Of a DNA stretch of 64,000 nt, positions 48,297 to 58,403 are shown piece after piece. Numbering within the stretch: the stretch's first letter is position 1; each line of letters begins with the position of its first letter. Source of the stretch: DATFVA01 sp963832715. GTDB taxonomy: Bacteria > Bacteroidota > Ignavibacteria > Ignavibacteriales > Ignavibacteriaceae. The stretch is from assembly GCA_963832715.1 (NCBI GenBank), contig CAWHVB010000002.1, forward strand, positions 186,001-250,000, read 5' to 3'. The position numbers and the translations under genes are program-made. Under the pieces are notes generated by a model, which saw only the letters and a list, made by a program, of their open reading frames with translations, searched no databases and was not told the DNA's origin.

Positions 48297-48509
48297 ATGA
48301 AAAAGAAATGCATCAAAATCTTATTCAGTGCTCTAACTTTTATCGTACTATTCTCTGCAATAGTTACACTTACAGAGTCAGTTTATGCGACTACTGATTG
48401 TTCAGGTCATAATACAATGACATGTTATGATTATGCCTTTACTAATGGATGTTGCGTGGCGCGTCATGCGACTGTTCCCCTAAATTGGTGCCAAGTTTGG
48501 TGTGAATAA
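48297..48509 (+). CDS. Secreted six-cysteine peptide precursor, 70 aa
   Basis: I do not recognise this family. A 31-residue signal (KKKCIKILFSALTFIVLFSA ... ESVYA) is followed by a predicted 39-residue mature peptide after the V-x-A site. It carries six cysteines at mature positions 4, 12, 21, 22, 34 and 38, spaced C-x7-C-x8-CC-x11-C-x3-C. This C-C-CC-C-C order is that of cystine-knot (knottin-like) peptides, although sequence similarity to them is not claimed. It lies 88 bp after the anchored thioredoxin gene and 52 bp before the first giant surface protein gene. An antimicrobial, signalling or structural role is possible, but no evidence decides between them. Confidence 0.7.
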   Translation: MKKKCIKILFSALTFIVLFSAIVTLTESVYATTDCSGHNTMTCYDYAFTNGCCVARHATVPLNWCQVWCE

Positions 48510-48561
48510 TTAAAATAAATCTTTAACATTAACCTATCACCATTATTTTATTACAAAAGTT

Positions 48562-51500
48562 ATGTATAAATATTTCTTAATTATATCAATGTTAATATAT
48601 TTAAATGTTGAAGCATTATGCCAGATTTCTTCATTCAACACGCTGGATATTAACCAATTGAAAATCTACCTGCCTAATACCGGAATAATTGAAAACACAG
48701 ATAATATATTTGCTGATGCTGTATTCTGGCCAGGAGGAGTGAATGCATACCAGCAGCTGTTTTGGAACATCAAATTTATGTGGGCTGGCTATACAGGGAA
48801 TGAGCTTAGGGTTAATGGTTTAAGCGGGGTTTTGCAGCCGGGGAAAATAATGGACAACGGTCTTTCTGATGACCCCAGAAAAGAAAGATACCGGGTATAT
48901 AGGATTTTAAGAAACTGGGAGTCGACACCTTACGGCCCTGATAGGGATCAACTTGAAAAGGATTATAATGAATGGCCTGTTGAAGATGGCGCACCGTGGG
49001 TTGATAAAGATGGGGATGGGATTTTCACGAGAGGCGTTGATCAGCCTGATTTTACAGGTGATGAGGTGCTATTTTATGTTGCTAATGATCTTGATTCCAG
49101 CAGAGCTTATGGGTATGCCTCAAAACCTATGGGACTCGAATTTCAAGTGACTTTATATGCATTCAATAGATCCGGAATACTGGGAGATGCTGCTTTTGAA
49201 AAAATAAAAATCATTAATAAAGGACGAGAAAATATCGAGGATATGTATTTCGGCATATCCGGAGATGCAGATCTTGGTGAAAATACTGATAACTATACAG
49301 GATACGACACCACTTCCAGGCTTGGATATTGTTTTAACAAGGACAATTACGACGAAATTTATGGAGAATCTCCTCCTGCCGCGGGATTGCTTGAATTACA
49401 TGGAATAGTCATACCCGGCACAGCATCTGACAGTGCATTGATAAATGATCATTGGAGGAAAGGATATAAAAATGAATCTTTATCCAGCTTCCTGGCATTA
49501 TATGCGAATGCTTCTGGTGACCTGAGATATCCACAATTGCCTTCTTATCAAATCTACAGTGTTCCATTCGATACACAATTCTATAATTGTATAAGGGGAA
49601 AATTACTTGATGGCAATTTTATAATTAACCCGGTTACTATGCAGCCCACAAAATATATGGTTACAGGAGATCCGGTTTCAGGAAACGGCTGGTATATGGG
49701 TGAAGGCGGCTGGCCGGATAATGATACACTTCCACCGCCTTTATATTCAGTAAACAGATTCGCATTAAATTATGGTCCCTTCACCCTTGCACCCTTTGAT
49801 ACGCAGGAGGTGGTCTACGGTATACTGGCAGCAAGGGGGACAAGTAACCTTAACAGTGTAACCGAGATTAAGAGAAGGGCAGCCATAATAAGGAAAGCCT
49901 ATTACCTGAACTTTCAGCTTACTCCCCCTCCTCCATCACCGCAGACATTCGGCTTTGAGCAGCAGGGAGAGGTTACCCTCTGGTGGAAGCCGGATGCAGA
50001 GAGTTATGATCAGGGGGATCCTTTTATATATGACCAGGGATATGAGGATACCACCTACACATTCGAAGGCTACAGGGTATGGCAGTACAGAGATACACTC
50101 GGTACTGACCCGAGACTGCTGGCCGTTTATGACAGGACAGACGGTATTACTGTAATTGAGGACTATACCATTGCCAACGGCGTTTCTGTTAAACTCCCTA
50201 TAATTATAGGCAACGATGAAGGACTAAGAAGACAGACCACAATCAGCACTGATGCCTACACTCACCAGAGACTCAATAACGGCAACCCTTATTACTTTGG
50301 TGTTACCGCCTACGGTTACTCTAAGAATAGTTCTCCGGCTTTCCTTGAGAACAAGCCTCAAATAGTTGAGGTTATACCCGGAAGAGATAAGATTGACTAC
50401 TCCTCCCCCTACACAAGAGGAGATGAGGTATTAGCAGAGCAGACCTCGGGTATGAGCAATGCAGATGTTATCTTCCGTGTGGTTGACCCGACAAGGATAA
50501 CAGGAGAAAGCTACAGTGTTGACTTCTACGGAGATTATGATTCCCTGAAGTATATGCTTATCAACACCAGCCTGGGAGATACTCTCTTCAGGGATGAGAA
50601 TGACTACTCGGCAGACACCCTGCACAGGAGAGTATTTGACGGATTTATGGTAATTGTAAACAACAAGGGGCATAAGCAGATCGACTCTATCCCTGCAAGC
50701 TTTCAGCCTTACGGTATTACCAGGATTTTAGAGACAAGGGGTCCCGGAGGCATCCCACTTGATAACCCTGTTGATGTCTACAACAGTACCGACCCTTCAG
50801 GCAGATGGAAGATTACCTCATCAGGAGGAATAATACAGAACCTGGATATATTCAACAGGATATACACAGATGATTATGAGATAAGGTTTACCTCAGGGGG
50901 ATCAGAATATTATCCTTTCGGCTACCCGACATCAAACAACCTCTTCGGCAATAATCCCAAAGCAGCAGACAGAGTGCCTTTTGAGATATGGAACATCAGC
51001 AAGGGAAAAAGAATAAACATAAAAATACAGGATCTGCTGATTAAGGATAACAAATGGTCGAAGGATACTGCCGCAAACCAGTGGGAGAAGATATACGGTT
51101 ACAGAACAGCAGCAGACTACAATGAACCCATCCCCTCTCCTTCTGAGACCTCAGAACAGGAGAACTTCCCCTTCGGCAATCTTACAATTGAGGGTGAACT
51201 GCCTGAGGAAGGAACTGTAATAAGGATAGAGACATTCAAACCTCTGGTTGATGGAGACCAATACACAGCCTCCCCGCAGAGGGCCGACTTCAACAACACA
51301 GAATCAGCAAAAGACAAAATAAATAAGATCAGTGTCTTCCCTAATCCTTACTTCGGCGGCAATGATCTGGAGAGATCTCTGGGTGAAAAAATAATCAGGT
51401 TTACAGGACTGCCAAAAGAAGCAACCATAAGGATATACACCCTGGCAGGAGTATTTGTAAGAAGAATAGACAAAAGCGATCTTTCACAGTACATCGACTG

Positions 51501-51633
51501 GAACCTGAAGAATGAATCCGGCAGCCTTATTGCATCAGGAGTCTACATCGCTCATCTTGAGATGCCGGGAATAGGGACTAAGATACTTAAAATTGCAGTG
51601 ATAGTCGGGAAAGAGTTTTTGAACAGGGAGTAA
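48562..51633 (+). CDS. Giant WPGG-family T9SS surface protein A, 1023 aa
   Basis: A signal peptide precedes the shared N-terminal domain: FWPGGVNAYQQ, RYRVYRILRNWES, ERDQ-like DRDQLEKDYNEWPVEDGAP, a D-x-D-x-D-G loop in DKDGDGIFT, and GRKxINKG-like repeats. From about residue 405 (YGPFTLAPFDTQEVVYG) the protein is nearly identical to the next gene. The tail (ISVFPNPYF ... TLAGVFVRRIDKSD ... GKEFLNRE) is a type A-like sorting domain that differs from the KLILLK type. Surface display is inferred. The DxDxDG loop suggests calcium binding. It is 3 bp before the next paralog. Confidence 0.85.
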   Translation: MYKYFLIISMLIYLNVEALCQISSFNTLDINQLKIYLPNTGIIENTDNIFADAVFWPGGVNAYQQLFWNIKFMWAGYTGNELRVNGLSGVLQPGKIMDNGLSDDPRKERYRVYRILRNWESTPYGPDRDQLEKDYNEWPVEDGAPWVDKDGDGIFTRGVDQPDFTGDEVLFYVANDLDSSRAYGYASKPMGLEFQVTLYAFNRSGILGDAAFEKIKIINKGRENIEDMYFGISGDADLGENTDNYTGYDTTSRLGYCFNKDNYDEIYGESPPAAGLLELHGIVIPGTASDSALINDHWRKGYKNESLSSFLALYANASGDLRYPQLPSYQIYSVPFDTQFYNCIRGKLLDGNFIINPVTMQPTKYMVTGDPVSGNGWYMGEGGWPDNDTLPPPLYSVNRFALNYGPFTLAPFDTQEVVYGILAARGTSNLNSVTEIKRRAAIIRKAYYLNFQLTPPPPSPQTFGFEQQGEVTLWWKPDAESYDQGDPFIYDQGYEDTTYTFEGYRVWQYRDTLGTDPRLLAVYDRTDGITVIEDYTIANGVSVKLPIIIGNDEGLRRQTTISTDAYTHQRLNNGNPYYFGVTAYGYSKNSSPAFLENKPQIVEVIPGRDKIDYSSPYTRGDEVLAEQTSGMSNADVIFRVVDPTRITGESYSVDFYGDYDSLKYMLINTSLGDTLFRDENDYSADTLHRRVFDGFMVIVNNKGHKQIDSIPASFQPYGITRILETRGPGGIPLDNPVDVYNSTDPSGRWKITSSGGIIQNLDIFNRIYTDDYEIRFTSGGSEYYPFGYPTSNNLFGNNPKAADRVPFEIWNISKGKRINIKIQDLLIKDNKWSKDTAANQWEKIYGYRTAADYNEPIPSPSETSEQENFPFGNLTIEGELPEEGTVIRIETFKPLVDGDQYTASPQRADFNNTESAKDKINKISVFPNPYFGGNDLERSLGEKIIRFTGLPKEATIRIYTLAGVFVRRIDKSDLSQYIDWNLKNESGSLIASGVYIAHLEMPGIGTKILKIAVIVGKEFLNRE

Positions 51634-51635
51634 AT

Positions 51636-54600
51636 GTGAAAAAGTATTTATACTACCATATTGCAATAATTGTTTTAATATTTTCAGGAAATATATATCC
51701 ACAATGGGGGGAGTATATTAATCAGCATCATATCTCTTTTAATACAATCTCTATAAATCAACTTAAATTTAATATCTGGAATAACGGAACATTCTGGAAC
51801 CCGAAACTAGTATTTAATAATATCTACGGAGGGGATTTGTTATGGCCCGGGGGTCCGATTGCATATCAATGGCTGAACCAGCAGGATGCTTTTTTAATTT
51901 TTGGCAAAAAAGATTCCCGGATTTATTTTAATGGAGATCTGAGTCAGTTCGGATGGCTGAGATCGGGAAGGGTACTTGACAATGGAAACCCTGATGATTT
52001 TTTAAAGGAGAGATACCGTGTTTACCGAATCAGACGGAATTGGGAGACAACTCCTTACGGACCCGAAAGGGATCAGCTAGAGCAGGATTATAACGAATGG
52101 CCCGTGGAGGACGGCGCTCCCTGGGTGGATAGGGATAAAGATGGAGTCTTTACAAGAGGGGTAGATCAGCCCGGCTATTTGGGAGATGAAGTAACTTTTT
52201 ATGTTTCTAACGATGTTAATTTCCCTGACAGCGGGATTTTTAATCATCCTTTAGGACTTGAATATCAGGTGACCGCATGGGCTTTTAACCGGGCGGGAAT
52301 ATTAGGTGACGCTTTATTTATAAAAATCAAAATGATTAATAAACAGTCGTCAACTTTCGACAGCCTGTACTTTTCAGCTGTCTCGGGTTATGAAATGGTA
52401 AACTTATTGCAAAACATCCGGGCTGCGGGATGCGATACGGTTTCAAAAATGGGGTATTGTTACTTTCTACAAAACCAGGATAATTATCAATATGGTGAAA
52501 ACCCGCCAGCCTTCGGTTATTTACTGCTCGAAGGCCCGTTAATAACAGCTGGTTCATCGGATAGTGCATATTACGAAAATCGATGGAGAAATGGATTTTT
52601 AAACAGGACTATGGACAGTTTCTATGGATTTTTTAATAATGATGAAAACGCTCCAAGAATAGAAGATACGATATACGCAACACAACCAAGCACTGCTTTC
52701 TCATTTGATTTAGGCGCACAATACCGTAATATCGTTCAGGGAATTTATGCAGGCGGATATATTCCGATCACTGATCCTATTACGATGCAGCCCACCCCTT
52801 TTATGGTTCCCGGAGATCCTGAAACTAATACAGGCTGGACGGCACTTAACTGGCCGGAAAATGATTCAGTTCCCCGTCCGCCGTATAATTTCTTTGGCCA
52901 TTATTTAACTACCGGTCCCTTCACACTTGCACCCTTTGATACGCAGGAAGTAGTTTACGGGATACTGGCGGCAAGAGGGACGGATAACCTTAACAGTGTA
53001 ACAGAGCTTAAGCGAAGAGCAGCCATAATAAGGAAAGCATATTACCTTAACTTTCAGCTTACTGCACCTCCTCCATCACCGCAGACATTCGGCTTTGAGC
53101 AGCAGGGAGAGGTTACTCTCTGGTGGAAGCCGGATGCAGAGAGTTATGATCAGGGTGATCCTTTTATATATGACCAGGGATATGAGGATACCACCTACAC
53201 ATTCGAAGGCTACAGGGTATGGCAGTACAGGGATACACTTGGAACTGACCCGAGACTGCTGGCTGTTTACGACAGGACAGACGGTATTACTGTAATTGAG
53301 GACTATACCATTGCCAACGGCGTTTCTGTTAAACTGCCGATTATTATAGGCAACGATGAAGGACTAAGAAGACAGACCACAATCAGCACTGATGCCTACA
53401 CTCACCAGAGACTCAATAACGGCAACCCTTATTACTTTGGTGTTACCGCCTACGGTTACTCTAAGAATAGTTCTCCGGCTTTCCTTGAGAACAAGCCTCA
53501 AATAGTTGAGGTTATACCCGGAAGAGATAAGATTGACTACTCCTCCCCCTACACAAGAGGAGATGAGGTATTAGCAGAGCAGACCTCGGGTATGAGCAAT
53601 GCAGATGTTATCTTCCGTGTGGTTGACCCGACAAGGATAACAGGAGAAAGCTACAGTGTTGACTTCTACGGAGATTATGATTCCCTGAAGTATATGCTTA
53701 TCAACACCAGCCTGGGAGATACTCTCTTCAGGGATGAGAATGACTACTCGGCAGACACCCTGCACAGGAGAGTATTTGACGGATTTATGGTAATTGTAAA
53801 CAACACGGGGCATAAGCAGATCGACTCTATCCCTGCAAGCTTTCAGCCTTACGGTATTACCAGGATTTTAGAGACAAGGGGTCCCGGAGGCATCCCACTT
53901 GATAACCCGGTGGATGTCTACAACAGTACCGACCCTTCAGGCAGATGGAAGGTTACCTCATCAGGAGGAATAATACAGAACCTGGATATATTCAACAGGA
54001 TATACACAGATGATTATGAGATAAGGTTTACCTCAGGGGGATCAGAATATTATCCTTTCGGCTACCCGACATCAAACAACCTCTTCGGCAATAACCTGAA
54101 AGCAGCAGACAGAGTGCCTTTTGAGATATGGAACATCAGCAAGGGAAAAAGAATAAACATAAAAATACAGGATCTGCTGATTAAGGATAACAAATGGTCG
54201 AAGGATACTGCCGCAAACCAGTGGGAGAAGATATACGGTTACAGAACAGCAGCAGACTACAATGAACCCATCCCCTCTCCTTCTGAGACCTCAGAACAGG
54301 AGAACTTCCCCTTCGGCAATCTTACAATTGAGGGTGAACTGCCTGAGGAAGGAACTGTAATAAGGATAGAGACATTCAAACCTCTGGTTGACGGAGACCA
54401 ATACACAGCTTCCCCGCAGAGAGCCGACTTCAACAACACAGAATCAGCAAAAGACAAAATAAATATGATCAGTGTCTTCCCTAATCCTTACTTCGGCGGC
54501 AATGATCTGGAGAGATCTCTGGGTGAAAAAATAATCAGGTTTACAGGACTGCCAAAAGAAGCAACCATAAGGATATACACCCTGGCAGGAGTATTTGTAA

Positions 54601-54773
54601 GAAGAATAGACAAAAGCGATCTTTCACAGTACATCGACTGGGACCTGAAGAATGAATCCGGCAGCCTTATTGCATCAGGAGTCTACATCGCTCATCTTGA
54701 GATGCCGGGAATAGGGACTAAGATACTTAAAATTGCAGTGGTAGTTGGGAAAGAGTTTTTGAACAGGGAGTAA
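51636..54773 (+). CDS. Giant WPGG-family T9SS surface protein B, 1045 aa
   Basis: It starts at a GTG two bases after the previous stop. The first about 426 residues share the family frame (LLWPGGPIAYQ, RYRVYRIRRNWET, ERDQLEQDYNEWPVEDGAP, DRDKDGVFT) but are strongly diverged from protein A. From residue 427 to the end (619 residues in both) I count about nine amino-acid differences from A. Tail and signal are as in A. The pattern shows recent duplication or gene conversion of the C-terminal part only. Function unknown; T9SS display is inferred from the tail and the nearby PorV-like gene. Confidence 0.85.
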   Translation: MKKYLYYHIAIIVLIFSGNIYPQWGEYINQHHISFNTISINQLKFNIWNNGTFWNPKLVFNNIYGGDLLWPGGPIAYQWLNQQDAFLIFGKKDSRIYFNGDLSQFGWLRSGRVLDNGNPDDFLKERYRVYRIRRNWETTPYGPERDQLEQDYNEWPVEDGAPWVDRDKDGVFTRGVDQPGYLGDEVTFYVSNDVNFPDSGIFNHPLGLEYQVTAWAFNRAGILGDALFIKIKMINKQSSTFDSLYFSAVSGYEMVNLLQNIRAAGCDTVSKMGYCYFLQNQDNYQYGENPPAFGYLLLEGPLITAGSSDSAYYENRWRNGFLNRTMDSFYGFFNNDENAPRIEDTIYATQPSTAFSFDLGAQYRNIVQGIYAGGYIPITDPITMQPTPFMVPGDPETNTGWTALNWPENDSVPRPPYNFFGHYLTTGPFTLAPFDTQEVVYGILAARGTDNLNSVTELKRRAAIIRKAYYLNFQLTAPPPSPQTFGFEQQGEVTLWWKPDAESYDQGDPFIYDQGYEDTTYTFEGYRVWQYRDTLGTDPRLLAVYDRTDGITVIEDYTIANGVSVKLPIIIGNDEGLRRQTTISTDAYTHQRLNNGNPYYFGVTAYGYSKNSSPAFLENKPQIVEVIPGRDKIDYSSPYTRGDEVLAEQTSGMSNADVIFRVVDPTRITGESYSVDFYGDYDSLKYMLINTSLGDTLFRDENDYSADTLHRRVFDGFMVIVNNTGHKQIDSIPASFQPYGITRILETRGPGGIPLDNPVDVYNSTDPSGRWKVTSSGGIIQNLDIFNRIYTDDYEIRFTSGGSEYYPFGYPTSNNLFGNNLKAADRVPFEIWNISKGKRINIKIQDLLIKDNKWSKDTAANQWEKIYGYRTAADYNEPIPSPSETSEQENFPFGNLTIEGELPEEGTVIRIETFKPLVDGDQYTASPQRADFNNTESAKDKINMISVFPNPYFGGNDLERSLGEKIIRFTGLPKEATIRIYTLAGVFVRRIDKSDLSQYIDWDLKNESGSLIASGVYIAHLEMPGIGTKILKIAVVVGKEFLNRE

Positions 54774-54908
54774 AATTGTTGGTATGGTTGTATGAGGATA
54801 TAAGACAAGAATCGGTATGGTTGTATGGAGATGAGAATATAATGCGGCTAAAGCCCGAATGTTAGTATATAAATCTTAGCTCCGTTGGCTAAAGCCGAAC
54901 GGCAATAA
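54774..54908. repeat. Intergenic repeat unit with REP-like hairpin, copy 1
   Basis: The stretch after gene B matches that after gene C (58164-58292) almost base for base: TTGTTGGTATGGTTGTATGA ... GCGGCTAAAGCCC. It ends in a hairpin CCGTTGGCTAAAGCC(G)AACGG at 54882-54902. The hairpin resembles short interspersed repeats I have seen in Bacteroidota-type genomes; that link is inference. Confidence 0.8.
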
Positions 54909-54959
54909 GACTATTCTGACAAAAAACATTCATTTGAATGGATGTAAGAAGATATCTGG

Positions 54960-55064
54960 ATGAAGATTTGTCTGGATGTATGGAATATTCCGGTAATTGA
55001 TCCAAAAATTCTTAAAATTGCAGTTGTAAATGGAAATGAGTTTTCAATTAAGGAATATTCGTGA
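54960..55064 (+). pseudogene. Orphan tail frame of the giant family (34 codons)
   Basis: An ATG-initiated frame reads …IPVIDPKILKIAVVNGNEF and then a short tail and a stop, matching GIGTKILKIAVVVGKEFLNRE of the giant proteins. Its TGA overlaps the GTG start of the next gene (GTGA), as one would expect of a former upstream neighbour. The body of that neighbour is gone. Confidence 0.6.
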
Positions 55065-58000
55065 AAATCATAACTATTCTGATCCTTGCAGCATTACTTT
55101 CAGGGAATGCACTTTCTAATAACTCAGATAAGGGCAAAAATAAGAGTGAGAAGCTGAAAAAAGCCGGTACATACATATCTGAATTTCTGACGATAAATCA
55201 GATGAAATGTCATATCTCCAATGGCTATCCCGGATTCGATTTTCGGTCAATATGAAGGTGTTTACTGGCCGGGAGGAGTAAATGCAGGAAGAGGAATTGT
55301 TTTTGCAGATCATCTCCTATATTCCTGTATCGTTAATAACGAAGTGATAAGCACCCCAATATTTAGTCCCAGGCTCTTTCCAGGCGGAATACAGGACACA
55401 GGAATTCCCGAAAACCCGGAAGATCCTAAGAACAGAATTTATATCCTTCAGAAAGGATGGGAAACCATGGTGCCGGGTCCTGAAAGAGACCGCCTTGAAC
55501 GGGATTACAACGACTGGCCTGTTGACCAGGGAGCGCCATGGGAAGACAGGGACGGAGACGGAGTTTTTACCAGGGGTGTTGATGTACCTAAATATCTTGG
55601 TGATAAGACAATCTGGTATGTAATGAATGATAAAGGTACGGGTTCACCAGGTTTTGGTTCAGCAACTTCACTCGGCCTCGAATTTCAAGTTACCATGTAC
55701 GGTTTTGACAGAACAGACGACCTGGGCGATGTTGTATTCAGGGACTTCAAAATCATAAACAAATCCAGCACAACCATAAATGATTTTTCCCTGGGATATT
55801 TCGGGGACCTTGAAATCGGGATAGCTTATGATGATAAAGCCGGAACTGATACAACTCTTCAGTTAGTTTATGCCTACAATGCTTCCAACCTTGATCCTAT
55901 ATTCGGGACGAATCCTCCTGCTGCAGGGACGCTCCTGTTACGTGGACCTCTTGCACCCTCAACTGCTTCTGACAGCGGCTATATAAACGGGCGCTGGAGA
56001 AAAGGATATAGAAACAGAACAATGCAAAGCAGCTATTTATCATTGAATGGGTGGAATACAGATTCAGTATATAAATTTGCAGACCCCGATCCGGATAGTG
56101 CAAGCTATATTTATTACATACTCCACGGACTTATGTCGAACGGAATGGCGATGTTCGATCCAAACACCGGTGACGTCACAAAGTTCTGCCTGCCCGGTGA
56201 TCCCGTAGGACAAACCGGATGGTATTTCGATGAATCAGGATGGCCCGGAATTGATACAGTTGCAGCTTCTTACGGTGATGTAAGGATGTATGCCTCTTAC
56301 GGACATTTCAACCTGGCACCATACGACACGCAGGAAATTGTACTGGCAACAATCGGTGCACAGGGTACATCCAACTTAAACGCTGTTACAGAACTAAAGC
56401 GAAAATCAAAAACAGTAAAGTTCTTATTCGAACATAACTTTCAAAACGTGGCTCCCGTTCCGGCACCTGAGGTTTATACCTATCCGCAGGACGGCAAAAT
56501 TACATTATGGTGGAAAAATAATGCAGAAAGCTATGAAGAAATCAATCCCGGTCTTACCGGGCTGGGATACGCTGATACGGCTTACAGATTCCAGGGTTAT
56601 ATAGTAAGGCAATACAGGGATGAAAAGAAATCGGATCCCAGGCTTGTTAAAGTCTTTGATATACCCGACAGTCTGCTCACTATCAGCGATTATATTATTG
56701 TTAACGGTGAAAAAGTTAAGGTGCCTCTGATAGGAGGAACCAACGAAGGACTTCAGCAGTTTATAGATATAACCACAGATGCTTATACAGGGGAACCGAT
56801 AAGAAATGCGAATCCATATTATTTTTCGGTAGACGCATATGCTGTAAACCTTTTCAGCACCCCTTCGTTTGTTGAATCGGAAGGACCGGTTGTAGCTGTT
56901 TTACCGGGAAGAGATAAGATTGATTTCCAATCGCCGTACATTGAAGGAAGTTCTATTGTGGCTCAGCAGGTTGATGGATTACCTGCGGAGGCAGAAGTTA
57001 TTTTCAGAGTTATAGACCCGACCAAAATAACCGGCGACAAGTATACAGTTAATTTTTACGGAACTTCTGATTCTCTTCTATACAGGGTTATAGATACCAC
57101 AACAGGGGATACAGTACTTAATAACATACTTGAGATGAGTGACGATACCCTCCACAATAAGATGTTTGATGGGATAATGCTTGTAATTAATGATACAGGG
57201 CGAAAATCAATAGAATCTTTGCCGTATTCTGCAAGACCATACGGTATAAAGGAAATTACAGAGACCAGAGGCCCGGGAGGAATTCCCCTTGATAACCCGA
57301 TTGATGTATTTGATAATAATAACTCGACCGGTAAATGGCAGATTACTGCACCGGGGGATGCGATCCAGACACTCGACGTGTTTAATTTCATTTACTCTTA
57401 CGACTATGAATTAAGATTTACACAGGAAGGCTCCGAATATTATACATACGCAAACCCTATTTCGGATTTTTTATTCAACCCGAATCATAAAGCAGCAACC
57501 AAGGTTCCTTTTGAACTCTGGAACACATCTACAGGAAAAAGGTTGTATGTAAAGATCAAAGATATAGGGGTGAAGGATCATTTATGGTCAAAGGATACCG
57601 TACGTAACCAGTGGGAACAGATCTATGCTTATAATCCGGGAACGGATTATTCTGAACCTATAAGCGCTGTATCGGATTCTTCAGACAGTTCGGATTATAA
57701 TTTCGGCGGTCTCATAATAAAAGGCGAGCTTCCTGAAGAGGGAACGGTGATAAAAATAGAGACTTTCAAACCACTGGTTGACGGTGATAATTTCGAAGCC
57801 TCACCGCAGAAGGCGGACTTCAACAATAAGGAATCTGCAAAAGATAAAATTGATAAAATAAGTGTATTCCCCAACCCGTATTTCGGGACAAACGACCTTG
57901 AGAGAACCACGGGTGAAAGGGTTGTAAGATTCACGGGACTTCCAAAAGAGGTGACCATCAGGATCTACACCCTGGCAGGAGTATTTGTCAAACGGATCGA

Positions 58001-58163
58001 TAAAAGCGACCTATCGCAGTATGTCGACTGGGATTTAACCTCTGAATCAGGGAACCTTGCGGCGAGCGGTGTTTACATTGCTCACCTGGAGATGCCGGGT
58101 ATCGGAACGAAAATATTGAAGATTGCTATCGTTGTAGGCAAAGAGTTTTTAAACAGGGAATAA
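55061..58163 (+). CDS. Giant WPGG-family T9SS surface protein C, about 1034 aa, one frameshift
   Basis: The first frame has a signal peptide (KIITILILAALLSGNALS), then INQMKCHISNGYPGFDF and a stop at 55255. The second frame, open from 55221, gives FGQYEGVYWPGGVNAGRG and runs to 58163. Removing one T from TTTT near 55240 joins them (GFDFGQYEGVYWPGG), and the locus is 3n+1. Family domain, DRDGDGVFT loop and tail are as in A and B, but the whole sequence is well diverged (for example MVPGPERDRLERDYNDWPVD). It is the oldest of the three copies by that measure. Confidence 0.8.
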
Positions 58164-58292
58164 AATTGTTGGTATGGTTGTATGAGGATAGAAGACAAGA
58201 ATCTGGTTGTATGGAGATGAGAATATAATGCGGCTAAAGCCCGATTGTTTATCGATGATTTTAAATCCGTTGGCTAAAGCCCAACGGCAATG
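58164..58292. repeat. Intergenic repeat unit with REP-like hairpin, copy 2
   Basis: This repeats 54774-54908 with a few changes and a short deletion. The hairpin CCGTTGGCTAAAGCCCAACGG is at 58267-58287. It is followed by another orphan tail, so repeat and tail travel together in both copies. Confidence 0.8.
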
Positions 58293-58337
58293 ACCTGGCA
58301 AAGACTTGAATGATGGCTTGGTATGGAGGAGAATGAA

Positions 58338-58394
58338 ATGATGATTTTAGAGATTGCAATTGTTCCGGGTAAAAAGTTTTTAAAGAGACAATAG
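58338..58394 (+). pseudogene. Orphan tail minimal frame of the giant family (18 codons)
   Basis: A frame reads M-M-I-L-E-I-A-I-V-P-G-K-K-F-L-K-R-Q and stops. It matches ILKIAIVVGKEFLNRE of the giant proteins. GGAGGA lies before it, and GGAGGAATT directly after it is the ribosome site of the next gene. It may be a remnant or may now serve as a short leader frame. Confidence 0.55.
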
Positions 58395-58403
58395 GGAGGA
58401 ATT

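Noticed and set aside
44537..58403. One large integrative element or genomic island with attachment sites
   Set aside because: No integrase, tRNA gene, direct-repeat boundaries or conjugation genes are visible. Only the IS element has defined ends.
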